Assembly (NCBI GenBank): GCA_947449305.1
Contig: CANFRA010000003.1
Span: forward strand, 1-59,189
DNA length: 59,189 nt
From: Burkholderiaceae bacterium
GTDB taxonomy: Bacteria; Pseudomonadota; Gammaproteobacteria; Burkholderiales; Burkholderiaceae
Direction of reading: 5' to 3'
Shown here: in pieces, positions 1-10,741 of the stretch
How the letters are laid out: every line of letters starts with the position of its first letter
How positions within the stretch are numbered: position 1 is the first letter of the stretch
The notes under the pieces: generated by a model
Told to the model about the DNA's origin: nothing
The model's input: the letters and a program-made list of their open reading frames with translations, nothing else
Databases searched by the model: none
Position numbers and translations under genes: made by a program

Positions 1-157
1 AAAAAGAGGGTTAAATAAGGGGTACTTAATTAAAGCTAAAGTGGGAAGATGATAGCAAGCTTGGGACTACTTAGACGCGTTTTCTGCCCATCGATATAAT
101 GATAAATCTACCTCCAGGGACAAAACCCCTTAACAATCTGATAGTTAACTAAAAAGC
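1..157. other. Upstream region of dapD, no gene seen
   Basis: I see no credible coding region in this leftmost stretch. It holds the leader and a probable promoter of dapD. Whatever gene lies further left is outside the window. Confidence 0.5.
71..100 (+). promoter_or_regulatory. Probable sigma70 promoter of dapD-dapE
   Basis: A perfect TATAAT lies at 95-100, with TTAGAC at 71-76 as the -35 element (18-nt spacer). It would give a leader of about 50 nt before the dapD ATG at 158. No strong Shine-Dalgarno sequence is visible before that ATG. Assignment is by consensus match only. Confidence 0.5.
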
Positions 158-985
158 ATGAGCCAATCACCACAAAACATCATTGAACAAGCCTGGGAAA
201 ACCGCGCAAACCTCTCCCCAGATACCGCTCCAGGGGATGTCCGTAATGCCGTAAATGCGGTCTTAGAAGGCCTTAACGCGGGCACTATTCGCGTTGCTGA
301 ACGCCGTAGCGTTGGCAAATGGGATGTCAATCAGTGGGTTAAGAAGGCCGTTTTGCTCTCTTTTCGCCTAGAGGACAACGTACCCATGGGCGCTGGTGGC
401 TATACCCAGTTCTATGACAAAGTACCCAGCAAATTCCAGAACTACACTGCAGCCGATTTTGCTGCTGGCGGCTTTCGGGTTGTCCCCCCTGCAATAGCCC
501 GTCGCGGCTCATTTATTGGCAAAAATGCGGTTCTAATGCCTTCCTACGTCAATATTGGTGCTTATGTCGGAGAAGGCACCATGGTTGATACCTGGGCAAC
601 CGTAGGCTCTTGCGCTCAAATTGGTAAAAACGTTCACCTTTCTGGTGGCGTTGGTATCGGCGGCGTTTTGGAACCCATCCAGGCTGGTCCAGTCATTATT
701 GAAGACAACTGCTTTATCGGCGCTCGCTCAGAAGTAGTTGAGGGCGTAGTCATCGAAGAAAACTCCGTTCTTTCCATGGGCGTCTACCTGGGTCAAAGCA
801 CCAAGATTTATGACCGTGAAACGGGCGAAGTTCACTACGGCCGAGTTCCAGCAGGCTCTGTAGTAGTTCCAGGATCACTGCCTTCAGCTTGTGGCAAATA
901 CAGCTTATATGCTGCCGTCATCGTGAAGAAGGTGGATGCGCAAACCAGAGCGAAGACTGCCATTAACGAATTACTCCGCGACTAA
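158..985 (+). CDS. dapD: 2,3,4,5-tetrahydropyridine-2,6-dicarboxylate N-succinyltransferase
   Basis: DapD transfers succinate from succinyl-CoA to tetrahydrodipicolinate in the cytoplasm, in the succinylase branch of lysine and meso-diaminopimelate synthesis. The protein has 275 residues, the usual family length. An N-terminal helical domain is followed from about residue 100 by the left-handed beta-helix made of hexapeptide repeats (for example [30 protein letters not shown]). The next enzyme that acts on this pathway's succinylated intermediates, DapE, starts 5 nt downstream, so the two are surely co-transcribed. The aminotransferase DapC that acts between them is not in the window. Confidence 0.97.
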   Translation: MSQSPQNIIEQAWENRANLSPDTAPGDVRNAVNAVLEGLNAGTIRVAERRSVGKWDVNQWVKKAVLLSFRLEDNVPMGAGGYTQFYDKVPSKFQNYTAADFAAGGFRVVPPAIARRGSFIGKNAVLMPSYVNIGAYVGEGTMVDTWATVGSCAQIGKNVHLSGGVGIGGVLEPIQAGPVIIEDNCFIGARSEVVEGVVIEENSVLSMGVYLGQSTKIYDRETGEVHYGRVPAGSVVVPGSLPSACGKYSLYAAVIVKKVDAQTRAKTAINELLRD

Positions 986-990
986 ATTTA

Positions 991-2142
991 ATGAGCGCTA
1001 CCCTTGAGCTAACAGAAGCTCTGATTGCTTGCCATTCCGTTACTCCGGCTGATGGTGGTTGCCAAGAATTAATCGCTCATCGCCTACAAGCTCTTGGCTT
1101 TCATACTGAGAGTGTTGTGAGTGGCCCCGAGAACTTTCAAGTAACCAATCTCTGGGCAATTAAAAAAGGTAAGTCTGGTGACCAAGGCAAAGTATTGATG
1201 TTTGCTGGTCATACGGATGTTGTACCAACTGGGCCATTAGAAAAGTGGGATAGCAATCCATTTACTCCCACGATTCGTGATGGCATGCTCTATGGTCGTG
1301 GAGCAGCTGATATGAAAACCTCTCTTGCTGGTTTTGTAGTGGCAACCGAAGAGTTTGTCACCGCACACCCCGATCATCACGGCACTATTGCTTTCTTAAT
1401 CACCAGTGATGAAGAGGGTCCTGCGAACGATGGAACTGTGATTATGTGCGAGCGTTTGCAAAAACAGGGGCAACGCCTAGACTATTGCGTCATTGGCGAA
1501 CCTACCTCTGTAGAGCAACTTGGTGACATGATTAAAAATGGTCGTCGCGGTTCTCTATCTGGCAAGTTGAAAATTAAAGGCATTCAGGCTCATATTGCCT
1601 ACCCGCACTTGGGCAAGAATCCAATTCATCTATCGGCACCTGCCATCTCGGCCTTAGTAGAAACCGAGTGGGATAAAGGCAATCAATATTTTCAGCCTAC
1701 TAGCTTTCAGATCTCCAATATTCATGCCGGCACTGGTGCAAACAATGTGATTCCTGGTGAATTAGTAATTGATTTTAATTTCCGCTTCTCTACTGAGAGC
1801 AAGCCAGAGCAATTGCGTGAGCGTCTTGAAACGATTTTGAATAATGCTGGCCTTGATTTCGAAATTGATTGGGTATTAGGCGGCAGTCCGTTTATTACAG
1901 GTGATGGCGACTTAGCAAGTGCATTGCGTAAGGCCATCAAAGCAGAAACTAAAGTAGATACAGAGCTATCTACTACTGGTGGCACTAGTGACGGACGCTT
2001 CATTGCGAAGATTTGCAAAGAGGTTGTAGAGTTTGGCCCCCTCAATGCCACTAGCCACAAAATCAATGAGTGCGTCATCATTGATGATGTAGAGCCCTTG
2101 AAAAATATTTATCGCAAAACACTTGAGCAACTCATTGCTTAA
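991..2142 (+). CDS. dapE: Succinyl-diaminopimelate desuccinylase
   Basis: DapE is the M20-family zinc hydrolase that releases succinate from N-succinyl-LL-diaminopimelate. The 383 residues match the family. Metal and catalytic residues are visible: GHTDVVP (His74, Asp76), GRGAADMK (metal-bridging Asp107) and SDEEGPAN (catalytic Glu141 and metal Glu142). The lid/dimerisation domain occupies roughly residues 180-295. The ATG follows the dapD stop by 5 nt, indicating translational coupling. Confidence 0.97.
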   Translation: MSATLELTEALIACHSVTPADGGCQELIAHRLQALGFHTESVVSGPENFQVTNLWAIKKGKSGDQGKVLMFAGHTDVVPTGPLEKWDSNPFTPTIRDGMLYGRGAADMKTSLAGFVVATEEFVTAHPDHHGTIAFLITSDEEGPANDGTVIMCERLQKQGQRLDYCVIGEPTSVEQLGDMIKNGRRGSLSGKLKIKGIQAHIAYPHLGKNPIHLSAPAISALVETEWDKGNQYFQPTSFQISNIHAGTGANNVIPGELVIDFNFRFSTESKPEQLRERLETILNNAGLDFEIDWVLGGSPFITGDGDLASALRKAIKAETKVDTELSTTGGTSDGRFIAKICKEVVEFGPLNATSHKINECVIIDDVEPLKNIYRKTLEQLIA

Positions 2143-2177
2143 TTGCGAATCAATTTTCTAATTGAACCCGATCCATC

Positions 2178-3074
2178 ATGGACCCTGAGCCTTTGCAGTT
2201 ACCAACAGTTAATCAGTGCATCAATCAGATTGCACAAAAACTAGAAGTAGCAAACTTGCATTATGGGCATGGCGCAATTGATGCGCAAAGTGAAGCACTC
2301 TGGCTTGTCAGCAAGCAAATTGATTTAAGCCCAACTGAAGCGCTTGATCATTTAGAAGATTCCATTACAGCCGAGCAAGAGAAAAAAGCCGTCCTGATTG
2401 CTGAAGAAAGAATTGCTACCCGCAAACCACTTGCCTACATCCTGGGCGAAGCATGGCTGATGGGCGTCCCTTTTTTCTGTAACGAACAAAGTATTGTTCC
2501 CCGCTCATGGATTGCCGAGCTGATTGTCGATGGTTCTCTAGAGCCGTGGTTACCTGCAGGTGGTAAGGCACTTGATTTATGCACTGGAAATGGCTCTCTA
2601 GCAATTCTCTTAGCGCTGTCTTGTCCTGATATTCATGTGAGTGCTTGCGATATCAGTATGCCGGCTTTATCTGTTGCCGCGCGGAATGTCGATCGCCATG
2701 GCTTGAACTCTCAGGTGGAGTTATTAGACGGTGATTTATGGAATGCGTTGCCCGAGCCCAATGAAGACAATGTATTCGACCTCATTATTTGCAACCCGCC
2801 CTATGTAAACGCCCATTCAATGAATACACTTCCCGCTGAATATCATGCTGAGCCAGCATTGGCATTAGCAGGCGGGGATGATGGCATGGATTTAATCAGA
2901 AGAATTATTGTGCACGCACCCGATTACTTATCTGAGCGTGGTGCCATTCTGATTGAGATTGGCAATGAGTATGCAAACTTTAAAAAAGCCTTCCCGCAAA
3001 TTCCGGCGATCTGGATGGAAGTGTCAGCTGGCGAAGAGCAAGTACTTCTCATACAAGCAGAAGACCTGCGTTAG
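2178..3074 (+). CDS. prmB: Ribosomal protein uL3 N5-glutamine methyltransferase
   Basis: This is a class I SAM-dependent methyltransferase of the HemK/PrmB group. The SAM-binding motif DLCTGNGS lies at about 133-140 and the substrate-glutamine motif NPPY at 206-209. The N-terminal helical domain and length (298 residues) fit PrmB, which modifies uL3, better than the release-factor enzyme PrmC; no prfA neighbour is present, which agrees. It lies 35 nt after dapE on the same strand and converges on radA, leaving only 5 nt between the two stop codons. Confidence 0.88.
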   Translation: MDPEPLQLPTVNQCINQIAQKLEVANLHYGHGAIDAQSEALWLVSKQIDLSPTEALDHLEDSITAEQEKKAVLIAEERIATRKPLAYILGEAWLMGVPFFCNEQSIVPRSWIAELIVDGSLEPWLPAGGKALDLCTGNGSLAILLALSCPDIHVSACDISMPALSVAARNVDRHGLNSQVELLDGDLWNALPEPNEDNVFDLIICNPPYVNAHSMNTLPAEYHAEPALALAGGDDGMDLIRRIIVHAPDYLSERGAILIEIGNEYANFKKAFPQIPAIWMEVSAGEEQVLLIQAEDLR

Positions 3075-3079
3075 AAATC

Positions 3080-4444
3080 CTAGCTTAATTCTGCGGCAGC
3101 AGAAATCGCCTGATCAATGCGCTCAACTGGAATGATTTTCAATCCAGGAATCTTTGTCTTAGGCATATTCGCCTTCGGAATAATGGCTACTGTGAAGCCC
3201 AGCTTAGCTGCTTCCTTTAAACGCTCTTGGCCACGTGGGCATGGACGAATTTCCCCTGCCAAGCCAACCTCACCAAATACGATGAGCTCTTTAGGTAGAG
3301 CGCGATTGCGAATCGACGATTGAATTGCTAACAGCACTGCCAAGTCAGCTGCAGGTTCAGAGATTTTGACGCCTCCCACCGCATTTAAGAACACGTCTTG
3401 ATCAAAGCAAGCAATGCCTGCATGACGATTTAAAACTGCTAAGAGCATTGCTAAGCGGGCCTGCTCTAGACCAACAGCCAAACGCCGTGGGTTAGGAACG
3501 TGCGCAGTATCTACTAGCGCCTGAATTTCCACTAATAGAGGACGACTACCTTCTTGGGTTACTAGTACACAAGCGCCTGGCACCATTTGCTCATGCTGTG
3601 ACAAGAAAATTGCCGAAGGATTAGTGACACCACGTAGACCTTTTTCGGTCATCGCGAATACACCGAGCTCATTCACAGCGCCAAAGCGATTCTTAATCGA
3701 GCGCACTAAGCGGAATGAAGAATGGGTGTCGCCTTCAAAATACAAAACAGTATCCACAATATGCTCTAAGACTCTGGGTCCAGCGAGGTGACCATCTTTA
3801 GTAACATGGCCCACCATCAATACACAGATGCCACTCGATTTAGCAGCTCTGGTTAATTGCGCAGCACACTCACGCACTTGTGCTACTGATCCAGGAGCAG
3901 AGCTCAGCACTTCGGAGTACAAGGTTTGAATAGAGTCCACCACCAATACTTGTGGCTTGACGGTATCCATAATCGAAATCAGTTTCTCCAACTGAATTTC
4001 CGCTAAGACCTCTAGTTGGGGCGCATCTAATGCAATGCGTTTTGCCCTTAAGGCAATTTGGGCTGCTGATTCTTCACCACTACTGTAGAGCACATTCATA
4101 CCAGCAGCACTCATCTCAGCCAAGGCTTGTAACAACAATGTCGACTTACCAATTCCAGGATCACCTCCCAGGAGAACTACACCACCTGGAACCAAGCCAC
4201 CACCTAAAACGCGATCAAACTCTTCAACGCCGGTACTAAATCTTGGTAAATCCTCTGCAGTAATTGCTGACAACTTTTGCCTGGGTAAAGATTGCGCTAA
4301 GCCCTGAAAACGAGAATTTGCTGTGCTCTCAGGTAGACCCTCTTCCAATGTGTTCCACTCTTGACAAGATGGGCACTGCCCCTGCCACTTGGCAGAGCTG
4401 CCACCACAAGATTGGCAGATATAAACCGTTTTGACTTTGGCCAA
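3080..4444 (-). CDS. radA: DNA repair protein RadA (Sms)
   Basis: RadA is a RecA-like ATPase and branch-migration helicase acting in recombination and repair. The sequence shows an N-terminal four-cysteine zinc finger (Cys10, Cys13, Cys24, Cys27), a Walker A at 93-102 (GGDPGIGKST), the RadA-specific KNRFG motif near residue 255 and a C-terminal Lon-protease-like domain. Length, 454 residues, is typical. The gene is the last of a leftward run kup - small exported protein - radA, 42 nt after the preceding stop. Confidence 0.96.
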   Translation of the reverse strand: MAKVKTVYICQSCGGSSAKWQGQCPSCQEWNTLEEGLPESTANSRFQGLAQSLPRQKLSAITAEDLPRFSTGVEEFDRVLGGGLVPGGVVLLGGDPGIGKSTLLLQALAEMSAAGMNVLYSSGEESAAQIALRAKRIALDAPQLEVLAEIQLEKLISIMDTVKPQVLVVDSIQTLYSEVLSSAPGSVAQVRECAAQLTRAAKSSGICVLMVGHVTKDGHLAGPRVLEHIVDTVLYFEGDTHSSFRLVRSIKNRFGAVNELGVFAMTEKGLRGVTNPSAIFLSQHEQMVPGACVLVTQEGSRPLLVEIQALVDTAHVPNPRRLAVGLEQARLAMLLAVLNRHAGIACFDQDVFLNAVGGVKISEPAADLAVLLAIQSSIRNRALPKELIVFGEVGLAGEIRPCPRGQERLKEAAKLGFTVAIIPKANMPKTKIPGLKIIPVERIDQAISAAAELS

Positions 4445-4486
4445 GAGTTACCTAGAAATAAAGTTAAAAAAATATTGAATTGGGCA

Positions 4487-4993
4487 TCAATCAAGTAGTG
4501 TGCCGGATTTATTTTCCCTTGCACGCTTAGGAGCATCTTTGCGGCGCTGCTCTAAATCTGCTGCCCTGACTGCAGCTGCTTTTTGTTTTTCTTCAAACTC
4601 CCTCTGATTATCAGCGCGCTCAGCAGCTTTTACAGGCGAAGCACGCTCAGCAGCACGCTTAAGATCTTCTTGATCTTTTAGGCTCTTACGTAATTTTCGC
4701 TGTTCTTCATGAAGTGCAATCTCTTGCTGCGTAATAGGGTCGATCTCTTTTCGGTATTGCGATCTAGCGCTACTAATACAGTAATTCACCCAATACTTTT
4801 GATAGCAGTCCGATTGAGCCTTGCCCCAGCGATACTTCGCCCACTCGCGCTGCAATTCAAGCTCTTGCTCAATCTTATCTAGCTGGGCAAGCTCAGCCTC
4901 TTCAGCGGGAGTCGCCAAGGCCAAGCTACTAAAAGAGCAAGCTACTGCAAAAATTCCGAGGAATATTGTTGAGCGAAGAACAAAGCTACTCAA
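4487..4993 (-). CDS. Small exported charged, coiled-coil-like protein of unknown function
   Basis: The 168 residues start with a clear signal peptide (hydrophobic stretch about 8-26, cleavage probably after SLALA). The mature part is strongly charged and helical, rich in Glu, Lys, Arg and Ala, with long heptad-like stretches and two cysteines (in [12 protein letters not shown]), which could form a disulfide in the periplasm. I do not recognise a named family. Its start overlaps the kup stop (ATGA), so it is translated from the kup transcript. Confidence 0.75.
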   Translation of the reverse strand: MSSFVLRSTIFLGIFAVACSFSSLALATPAEEAELAQLDKIEQELELQREWAKYRWGKAQSDCYQKYWVNYCISSARSQYRKEIDPITQQEIALHEEQRKLRKSLKDQEDLKRAAERASPVKAAERADNQREFEEKQKAAAVRAADLEQRRKDAPKRARENKSGTLLD

Positions 4994-6933
4994 ATTTCCA
5001 CCTTCGCGCCCATTTCAACCAAACGATTTGCAGGAATCTTGAAGAAATCTGATTGACGACCGGCATTTTGATACATCCAACAAAATAAACGCTCGCGCCA
5101 TAGAGCCATACCTGGAATTTCTGTTGAAACAATTGTGTCCCGTGACAAGAAGAATGAGGTGCTCATTAAGTCAAACTTGAGGCTGGATGATTTTTCAATC
5201 AACTCAATAATCTGTCCCATATCTGGAGTTTCGTTAAAACCATAAACAGCTCTTACAACATAGATACCATTTCCGAGATCACGCAAAGTGATGCGTTCTT
5301 CATCTTTTACATAGGGCACATCCCAAATGCTTACCTTCAAGAAAAAGACTCTTTCATGAAGGACGTGGTTATGCTTCAAGTTGTGCATAAAAGAAACTGG
5401 CACATAGTCAACGTGTGCTGTTAGGAAGATTGCCGTTCCCTCAACACGATGGGGTGGATGCATCATCAAGACGTCAATAAAGCCTTTGAGTTCAATGCCA
5501 TTACTCATGGCATTCTGACGCAACATCTTACGGCCCTGATACCAAGTCATCAAGAACATAAAGCAGACGGCACCTAAAAGCAGCGGGAACCATCCGCCCT
5601 CCATAATCTTGAGCAGGTTAGCGGTTAAAAAGGCCAGGTCTACAGCCAAGAAGGCGCCAATAACTAGAGTGACTAATACGGTATTCCAGCGCCAAACAAC
5701 ACGCATCACAATTGCAGCTAGAAAAGTTGTAATAATCATTGTGGTAGTTACTGCAATGCCATAAGCAGCAGCTAAGTTCTCGGACTTCTTAAACGCCAAA
5801 ACAACAACAATTACCAAGACCAATAAGGCCCAATTAACGAGCGGCATATAAATTTGTCCAATCTCACGATCAGACGTATGACGCACTTTCATGCGCGGAA
5901 CAAAGCCTAGCAAGATTGCCTGACTTGTCATTGAAAAGGCGCCAGATATAACCGCTTGTGATGCAATCACTGTTGCAGAGGTTGCCAAAATAACTAATGG
6001 GAAAACAAAGCCTTCGGGAACCATTAGGAAAAATGGATTACTAATGGTTTCTGGATTATTTAAAAACATGGCGCCTTGACCAAAGTAATTCAGTAGCAAA
6101 CAAGGCATCACAATAAAGAACCAACCCATGCGGATAGGCTTCAATCCAAAATGCCCCATATCAGCATACAAAGCTTCAGCACCAGTTAGCACTAGGAAGA
6201 CGGCGCCTAAAACAATGAAGCCCTGCAAGGAATGTTCAATCAAAAAGCGAATGGCGAAGAGTGGATTTACAGCAGCAAAAATCGCAGGGTTCTCAATGAC
6301 CTGGTAGACACCCATTAAACCGATAACAATGAACCAGAGCATCATGATGGGTCCGAAAAGTTTACCAACAACATCGGTTCCTATTTTTTGAATAAAAAAT
6401 AGTACGACCAAAATAAAGATCGTAATCGGCATAACAAAACGTGTCAGGTCAGGTGAAATCACTTCTAAACCTTCAACTGCAGAGAGCACTGAAATAGCTG
6501 GAGTGATGATGGCATCGCCATAAAACATACAGGCCCCAAAAACGCCGGCCATGATGATCAGAAGCGAACGCTTAGAGCCTGATGGTGCAGTTCTCAGAGC
6601 TAGAGCCATCAGAGCCAAGATGCCTCCCTCACCATGATTATTTGCACGCATCACAAACAAAACATATTTCAAGGAAACCACAATTGCGAAAGCCCAGAAC
6701 ACCATTGAAATAACGCCGTAAACAGCATCAGTAGAAAATGGAATACCGTGCTCCGCACTAAAACATTCTTTTAATGCATATAAGGGGCTAGTGCCGATGT
6801 CGCCAAACACCACGCCAATAGCCGCAAACATCAAAGCTACTGAAGCGCCTTTTTTGTGCGGATGATCTCCGCGCGAGATCTCTACAGGCCTTAGCAAGGA
6901 TGATTCAGAGAACTCGGGATTGCTAACTGACAT
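4990..6933 (-). CDS. kup: Low-affinity potassium/proton symporter
   Basis: Kup (TrkD) imports K+ together with protons across the inner membrane. The 647-residue protein has the N-terminal signature [19 protein letters not shown], about twelve membrane segments up to residue ~460 and a soluble C-terminal domain of ~190 residues, as in characterised Kup proteins. It is the first gene of the leftward run with the small exported protein and radA. A short inverted repeat (TATTGC/GCAATA, 6944-6949 and 6961-6966) lies just upstream. Confidence 0.96.
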   Translation of the reverse strand: MSVSNPEFSESSLLRPVEISRGDHPHKKGASVALMFAAIGVVFGDIGTSPLYALKECFSAEHGIPFSTDAVYGVISMVFWAFAIVVSLKYVLFVMRANNHGEGGILALMALALRTAPSGSKRSLLIIMAGVFGACMFYGDAIITPAISVLSAVEGLEVISPDLTRFVMPITIFILVVLFFIQKIGTDVVGKLFGPIMMLWFIVIGLMGVYQVIENPAIFAAVNPLFAIRFLIEHSLQGFIVLGAVFLVLTGAEALYADMGHFGLKPIRMGWFFIVMPCLLLNYFGQGAMFLNNPETISNPFFLMVPEGFVFPLVILATSATVIASQAVISGAFSMTSQAILLGFVPRMKVRHTSDREIGQIYMPLVNWALLVLVIVVVLAFKKSENLAAAYGIAVTTTMIITTFLAAIVMRVVWRWNTVLVTLVIGAFLAVDLAFLTANLLKIMEGGWFPLLLGAVCFMFLMTWYQGRKMLRQNAMSNGIELKGFIDVLMMHPPHRVEGTAIFLTAHVDYVPVSFMHNLKHNHVLHERVFFLKVSIWDVPYVKDEERITLRDLGNGIYVVRAVYGFNETPDMGQIIELIEKSSSLKFDLMSTSFFLSRDTIVSTEIPGMALWRERLFCWMYQNAGRQSDFFKIPANRLVEMGAKVEI

Positions 6934-7047
6934 TAAGGGGCCTTATTGCAATGTTGTGTCGCAATATATTACTCCTTATGGACGCCCCTTAAATGATGAG
7001 TTCAACCCTAAAAAACCGCTTTTTTATATTTCAATTGCAGGAAAACC

Positions 7048-7077
7048 TCGACAGGGACCCCCAAAAAATGCTAGAAT
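7048..7077 (+). promoter_or_regulatory. Promoter of the initiator tRNA gene
   Basis: TCGACA at 7048-7053 (one mismatch to TTGACA) and TAGAAT at 7072-7077 (one mismatch to TATAAT), spaced by 18 nt. The start point would fall a few bases before the tRNA 5' end at 7090. Confidence 0.65.
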
Positions 7078-7089
7078 CTAAGTCTCAGA

Positions 7090-7166
<77 letters not shown>

Positions 7167-7180
7167 GTAATTCAGTACTA

Positions 7181-7208
7181 AGCCCTTAATTTTTAAGGGC
7201 TTTTTTCT
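7181..7208 (+). terminator. Rho-independent terminator of tRNA-fMet
   Basis: AGCCCTTAA / TTAAGGGCT stem (7181-7201) followed by a T-run broken by one C. It lies 14 nt after the tRNA CCA end. Confidence 0.85.
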
Positions 7209-7248
7209 TTTTAGCTTGTAGCTAAATCCTGAGAAGCTACTTAAGAAC

Positions 7249-7788
7249 CTAGTTCTTTGGTCCGTCAACTGCTTTTAAGTAGCCCTGAAGGTACTGAGGT
7301 GGCACAAACAAATCGCTGCTCACCCCAGTTTTTGAAGAAATCGTCACCTGAAATCCCTTATTCATTTGTTCCCGCAAAAAAGCATCGGTCAATTGAATGG
7401 CCATCAACTCTTTAAATACACAACCTTGGGCCTCGCAGACGCCAGCTTCTCGCGATAACACTTTAAAAGTAGTAGCAGGTTTATTCAGTAAGTTAGCTGA
7501 TTCGTAATAACGCCAAGGAGCGAAATAAGTCAGATGAACAAGGAGTTCGTATGAGTTAACACCCTGAGTACTTTTCTCTGCCCTGAGACTAAACATCTCA
7601 AAAGTATTTGCAGCATCCATCGTATTGATTGGGGGGCCTTGATATGTCTTTCCGCCAGTACTGGAATTAGTGCTAATGATGGTGGAGCGATAGACATCGT
7701 TAATTTCCCAAGCACTAACAACTCTATCGTTACTTCTACATGCTATTAAGCCAAGGCTAACTATGAGTAAAACAACAATTCTGTACAT
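7249..7788 (-). CDS. Putative lipoprotein of unknown function
   Basis: 179 residues beginning with a lipoprotein signal peptide; the lipobox LIAC puts the lipidated cysteine at residue 17. The start ATG has a good ribosome site (GGGGA, 7 nt upstream). The mature part contains two further cysteines in CEAQGC, likely a disulfide, and no family I can name. It stands alone, 67 nt downstream of another lipoprotein gene on the same strand. Confidence 0.75.
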   Translation of the reverse strand: MYRIVVLLIVSLGLIACRSNDRVVSAWEINDVYRSTIISTNSSTGGKTYQGPPINTMDAANTFEMFSLRAEKSTQGVNSYELLVHLTYFAPWRYYESANLLNKPATTFKVLSREAGVCEAQGCVFKELMAIQLTDAFLREQMNKGFQVTISSKTGVSSDLFVPPQYLQGYLKAVDGPKN

Positions 7789-7855
7789 ATCTAAATCCCC
7801 TTAAGTCCCGAAATCATACTATTAAGCAACTGTAGCCTCGCCCTATATTAAAGGC

Positions 7856-8233
7856 TTAATTCAGAACCCGATAACCTCTGCCACCCAAACAGCGCTTGAC
7901 AACAGCCTCTTGGGCTTGGTTACCACTAAATGCACCGCCAGCTCCACCAATTACTGCACCAGCACCAGCCGCTTGAACGATACCGGTCTTATTACCGCCC
8001 GTAACGAGTCCAAGCAAGCCACCAACTAGGGCTCCTGCACCGGCACCTTTTGCGGCAGTCTCACCCATGCCAGACTGCTCTTTGGCGTATACCTGACACT
8101 CTTGCAAATCCTTCTCATATGCGGCCTCATTAACGCCCTTCATGTCCACAATTGGGCGGACATCGGCACCAGCGCAACCCACCGCCGTGATGGCCACTAA
8201 AGAACATAATGCAAATAGCTTATTCATATTCAT
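7856..8233 (-). CDS. Glycine-zipper lipoprotein
   Basis: About 125 residues. The lipobox AVGC gives lipidation close to residue 20. A central Gly/Ala-rich stretch (GAGAGALVGGLLGLVTGG, then GAGAVIGGAGGAFSG) is a double glycine zipper of the kind found in outer-membrane SlyB/YMGG-like proteins. I prefer the ATG at 8233 or the one at 8227 over a GTG at 8236, because AGGAAAAAAGG lies just ahead of them. Role unknown; probably structural in the envelope. Confidence 0.8.
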   Translation of the reverse strand: MNMNKLFALCSLVAITAVGCAGADVRPIVDMKGVNEAAYEKDLQECQVYAKEQSGMGETAAKGAGAGALVGGLLGLVTGGNKTGIVQAAGAGAVIGGAGGAFSGNQAQEAVVKRCLGGRGYRVLN

Positions 8234-8268
8234 CACCTTTTTTCCTAAATTAACTTAGAGCTTAAGGA

Positions 8269-10737
8269 TTATTCTTTAATACTCCTATGCCATAGACGAT
8301 TTATATCATGCCGCCAGAATTGTGTCGAAGGCTTAGTAAAGTTTTTGATTGTCCAGATTTGGGCACCCGTTATAGGCGTTTGATAAAACGGAATATTTAA
8401 ATCTCGGTAGCGCGCACTCACAGTAGGGTGTGGGTGGCCATAGCGATTACGGTAGCCATTTTGTGCAAAAGCCTGATCAGGCTTCAAACTCTTCAACAAG
8501 TTGAGAGATGAAGAAGTTTTACTGCCATGGTGTGGTGCCATGAAAATAAGTTGCTTATCGGCTATCTCTGCAAGTCTTGAGTGATTAAGCCGCTCTACTA
8601 TCTCAGCCTCACCTTGCTTTTCTACATCACCAGTTAACCAGAAAGAAGCATTCTGGTTACGAACCTCCAGCACGCAACTCATTTCATTTGGCTTCCTAGA
8701 ATATTGATCCTCAAAAAGCGTATCTTCGCTTGGGTGCCACACTATGAATTCAACCCCATCCCAAATCCAACGCTGCCCAAATCGACAAGGGATGCTTCGA
8801 ACTTTTCTAGCTTGAAGGTTTTGGAGCAAAGGATTATTACTGGGCAATGAGCCCATCATAGAATCAAAGTGAATTTGCTTTAGTAGCGTAGCAGCGCCGC
8901 CCACATGATCGCTATCACTGTGACTAATTACCATGCGATCTATTTGATCAATACCTCTACCGCGCAAGTAAGGCAGAATCACGCGCTGCCCTGCATCATC
9001 TTTCTTTCCTTGAATGGGTCCAGTGTCATAGAGTAATTTCTTATTTGCTGTCTCAAGCAAGACTGACGTACCTTGGCCAATGTCTAGAACGGTTGCTCTA
9101 AATTCACCCACAGCTAAGGCAGTTGGATTAGAAAAGCTAAGTAGCGGAATGAATAAAGGAATAGATAGAGTTAAAGCTAAAGCACGCCTTCTCCAGTCAT
9201 CGATCAAACTTCCTGGGCGAATGGCATAAATAATTCCAGCACTAGATAAAATTAAGGTCCACCACTCTGGCTGGGACGCCCATACTACTGACCAATTCCA
9301 GTTAGCCATCCAATCTAGTACGATTGCCAAATATTCCATTGCAATATGGGCTAGCAATACAAGCCACTTCCCAATAAATTCTGGTAACAATGCTCCAGCT
9401 ATCGCTAAGGGCGTAACAATATAACTAACCAAGGGAATGGCAAAGGCATTAGCCAATGGGGAGACTACCGATATCTGATAGAACCAATATAAAGTCAATG
9501 GAAGTAATGCAATAGTCACAACTGCTTGTACTCGACAGGCCTCGCGTAAGGCTTGCATCAAGCGCTTTGTCCAATGAACCTCCAGCTCTTTTCCAGTAGG
9601 GATGCCTAGCAAGCCTGATGAATTTCCCATCGCGAATAGGATGGCAGCAACCGCACCAAACGATAACCAAAATCCTGGGGTATATGGTGCCATTGGATCA
9701 ATCAGCAAAACAAACGCCAATGCCCACCACCAAATATCAAAGGACCTCGGATTTCTGCCAGCCCATAGCGCATATGCCACTACACCGACCATATACATTG
9801 TTCTTTGCGCAGGTATCTGAAAGCCCGCCAACCATGCGTAAATAAATGCCGTTATAAATCCAGCGATTGCAGCAACCTTGCCAACAGGGATTAATATAGG
9901 CCAAGACCGGCGTCGCCAAATAAAGGCTGCGATAGATGCGCCAACGCCAGCCAACATCGTCACATGTAGTCCTGATATAGAAATTAAATGGCCAATACCA
10001 GTAGCATTAAATACCTGCCAGTCATCCTGTTCAATCGCATTTTGATCACCCATTACCAAGGCAATCATCACACCGGCATAGCGGGCATCTGCTGGCAGCA
10101 TAGATTGAATCTTTTTGCGCAACTTCCAACGTGCTAATTCCATGCGCAACTCAAATTCTGTGAGACCAATATCTCTTGAGAGTAAGAGCTCTCCAGACCT
10201 TACTGAGCCACTGGCCCCAAAATCCCGATGAAATGACCATCGCTCAAAATCAAAGGTATAGGGATTGAGAGATCCATAAGGGCGCTTAAGTTTTACTTTT
10301 AGCTCCCAGCGTTGACCTGGAACAATCTCAGGGATTGCCTGCGGATTTCTCCAGGCGGGCTGCCAACTTAAATAGATTCGATGAGGAAGCGTGCCTGTGG
10401 TGTCGTCTATTTCAAATGCAAACTTAGCGCCTTCTGAGTTCCCTTGAGGTAGTGCAGCAACGCGCCCTTCTATTGTTAATTCTTGACCTTCCATTTCTGG
10501 AGAAAGGACATTGTGCAATCGATTCTCAGCATAGCGGGCATTCCAAGCAAAGCCCAGTATGAATATAAAAGCAAAAATGGCTAATTTACGAAGATGACTC
10601 AGCGGTTTTCCAAAATAGGCCAAGAATAAAAAAATAATGCCGAGCAGAAAACATCCTGACATCCAATACAGCGGCAACTCTGGCAAAAAGAATAGGAATG
10701 ATCCCCCGGCGATGAACGCCGCAATAGCAAAGCGCAA
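8269..10737 (-). CDS. comEC: DNA internalization-related competence protein ComEC/Rec2
   Basis: ComEC forms the inner-membrane channel for single-stranded DNA during natural transformation. The 822 residues contain hydrophobic N-terminal segments, an OB-like soluble domain, the Competence domain with many membrane helices (about 215-510), and a C-terminal metallo-beta-lactamase-like domain with the motif SHSDSDHVGG and later APHHGS. The apparent start is TTG, 4 nt after the tatD stop, without a clear ribosome site, so expression may depend on coupling to tatD. Other competence genes are not in the window. Confidence 0.93.
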   Translation of the reverse strand: MRFAIAAFIAGGSFLFFLPELPLYWMSGCFLLGIIFLFLAYFGKPLSHLRKLAIFAFIFILGFAWNARYAENRLHNVLSPEMEGQELTIEGRVAALPQGNSEGAKFAFEIDDTTGTLPHRIYLSWQPAWRNPQAIPEIVPGQRWELKVKLKRPYGSLNPYTFDFERWSFHRDFGASGSVRSGELLLSRDIGLTEFELRMELARWKLRKKIQSMLPADARYAGVMIALVMGDQNAIEQDDWQVFNATGIGHLISISGLHVTMLAGVGASIAAFIWRRRSWPILIPVGKVAAIAGFITAFIYAWLAGFQIPAQRTMYMVGVVAYALWAGRNPRSFDIWWWALAFVLLIDPMAPYTPGFWLSFGAVAAILFAMGNSSGLLGIPTGKELEVHWTKRLMQALREACRVQAVVTIALLPLTLYWFYQISVVSPLANAFAIPLVSYIVTPLAIAGALLPEFIGKWLVLLAHIAMEYLAIVLDWMANWNWSVVWASQPEWWTLILSSAGIIYAIRPGSLIDDWRRRALALTLSIPLFIPLLSFSNPTALAVGEFRATVLDIGQGTSVLLETANKKLLYDTGPIQGKKDDAGQRVILPYLRGRGIDQIDRMVISHSDSDHVGGAATLLKQIHFDSMMGSLPSNNPLLQNLQARKVRSIPCRFGQRWIWDGVEFIVWHPSEDTLFEDQYSRKPNEMSCVLEVRNQNASFWLTGDVEKQGEAEIVERLNHSRLAEIADKQLIFMAPHHGSKTSSSLNLLKSLKPDQAFAQNGYRNRYGHPHPTVSARYRDLNIPFYQTPITGAQIWTIKNFTKPSTQFWRHDINRLWHRSIKE

Positions 10738-10741
10738 GAGC

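Noticed and set aside
1722-2081. 119-codon open frame opposite dapE
   Set aside because: Antisense shadow within a conserved enzyme.
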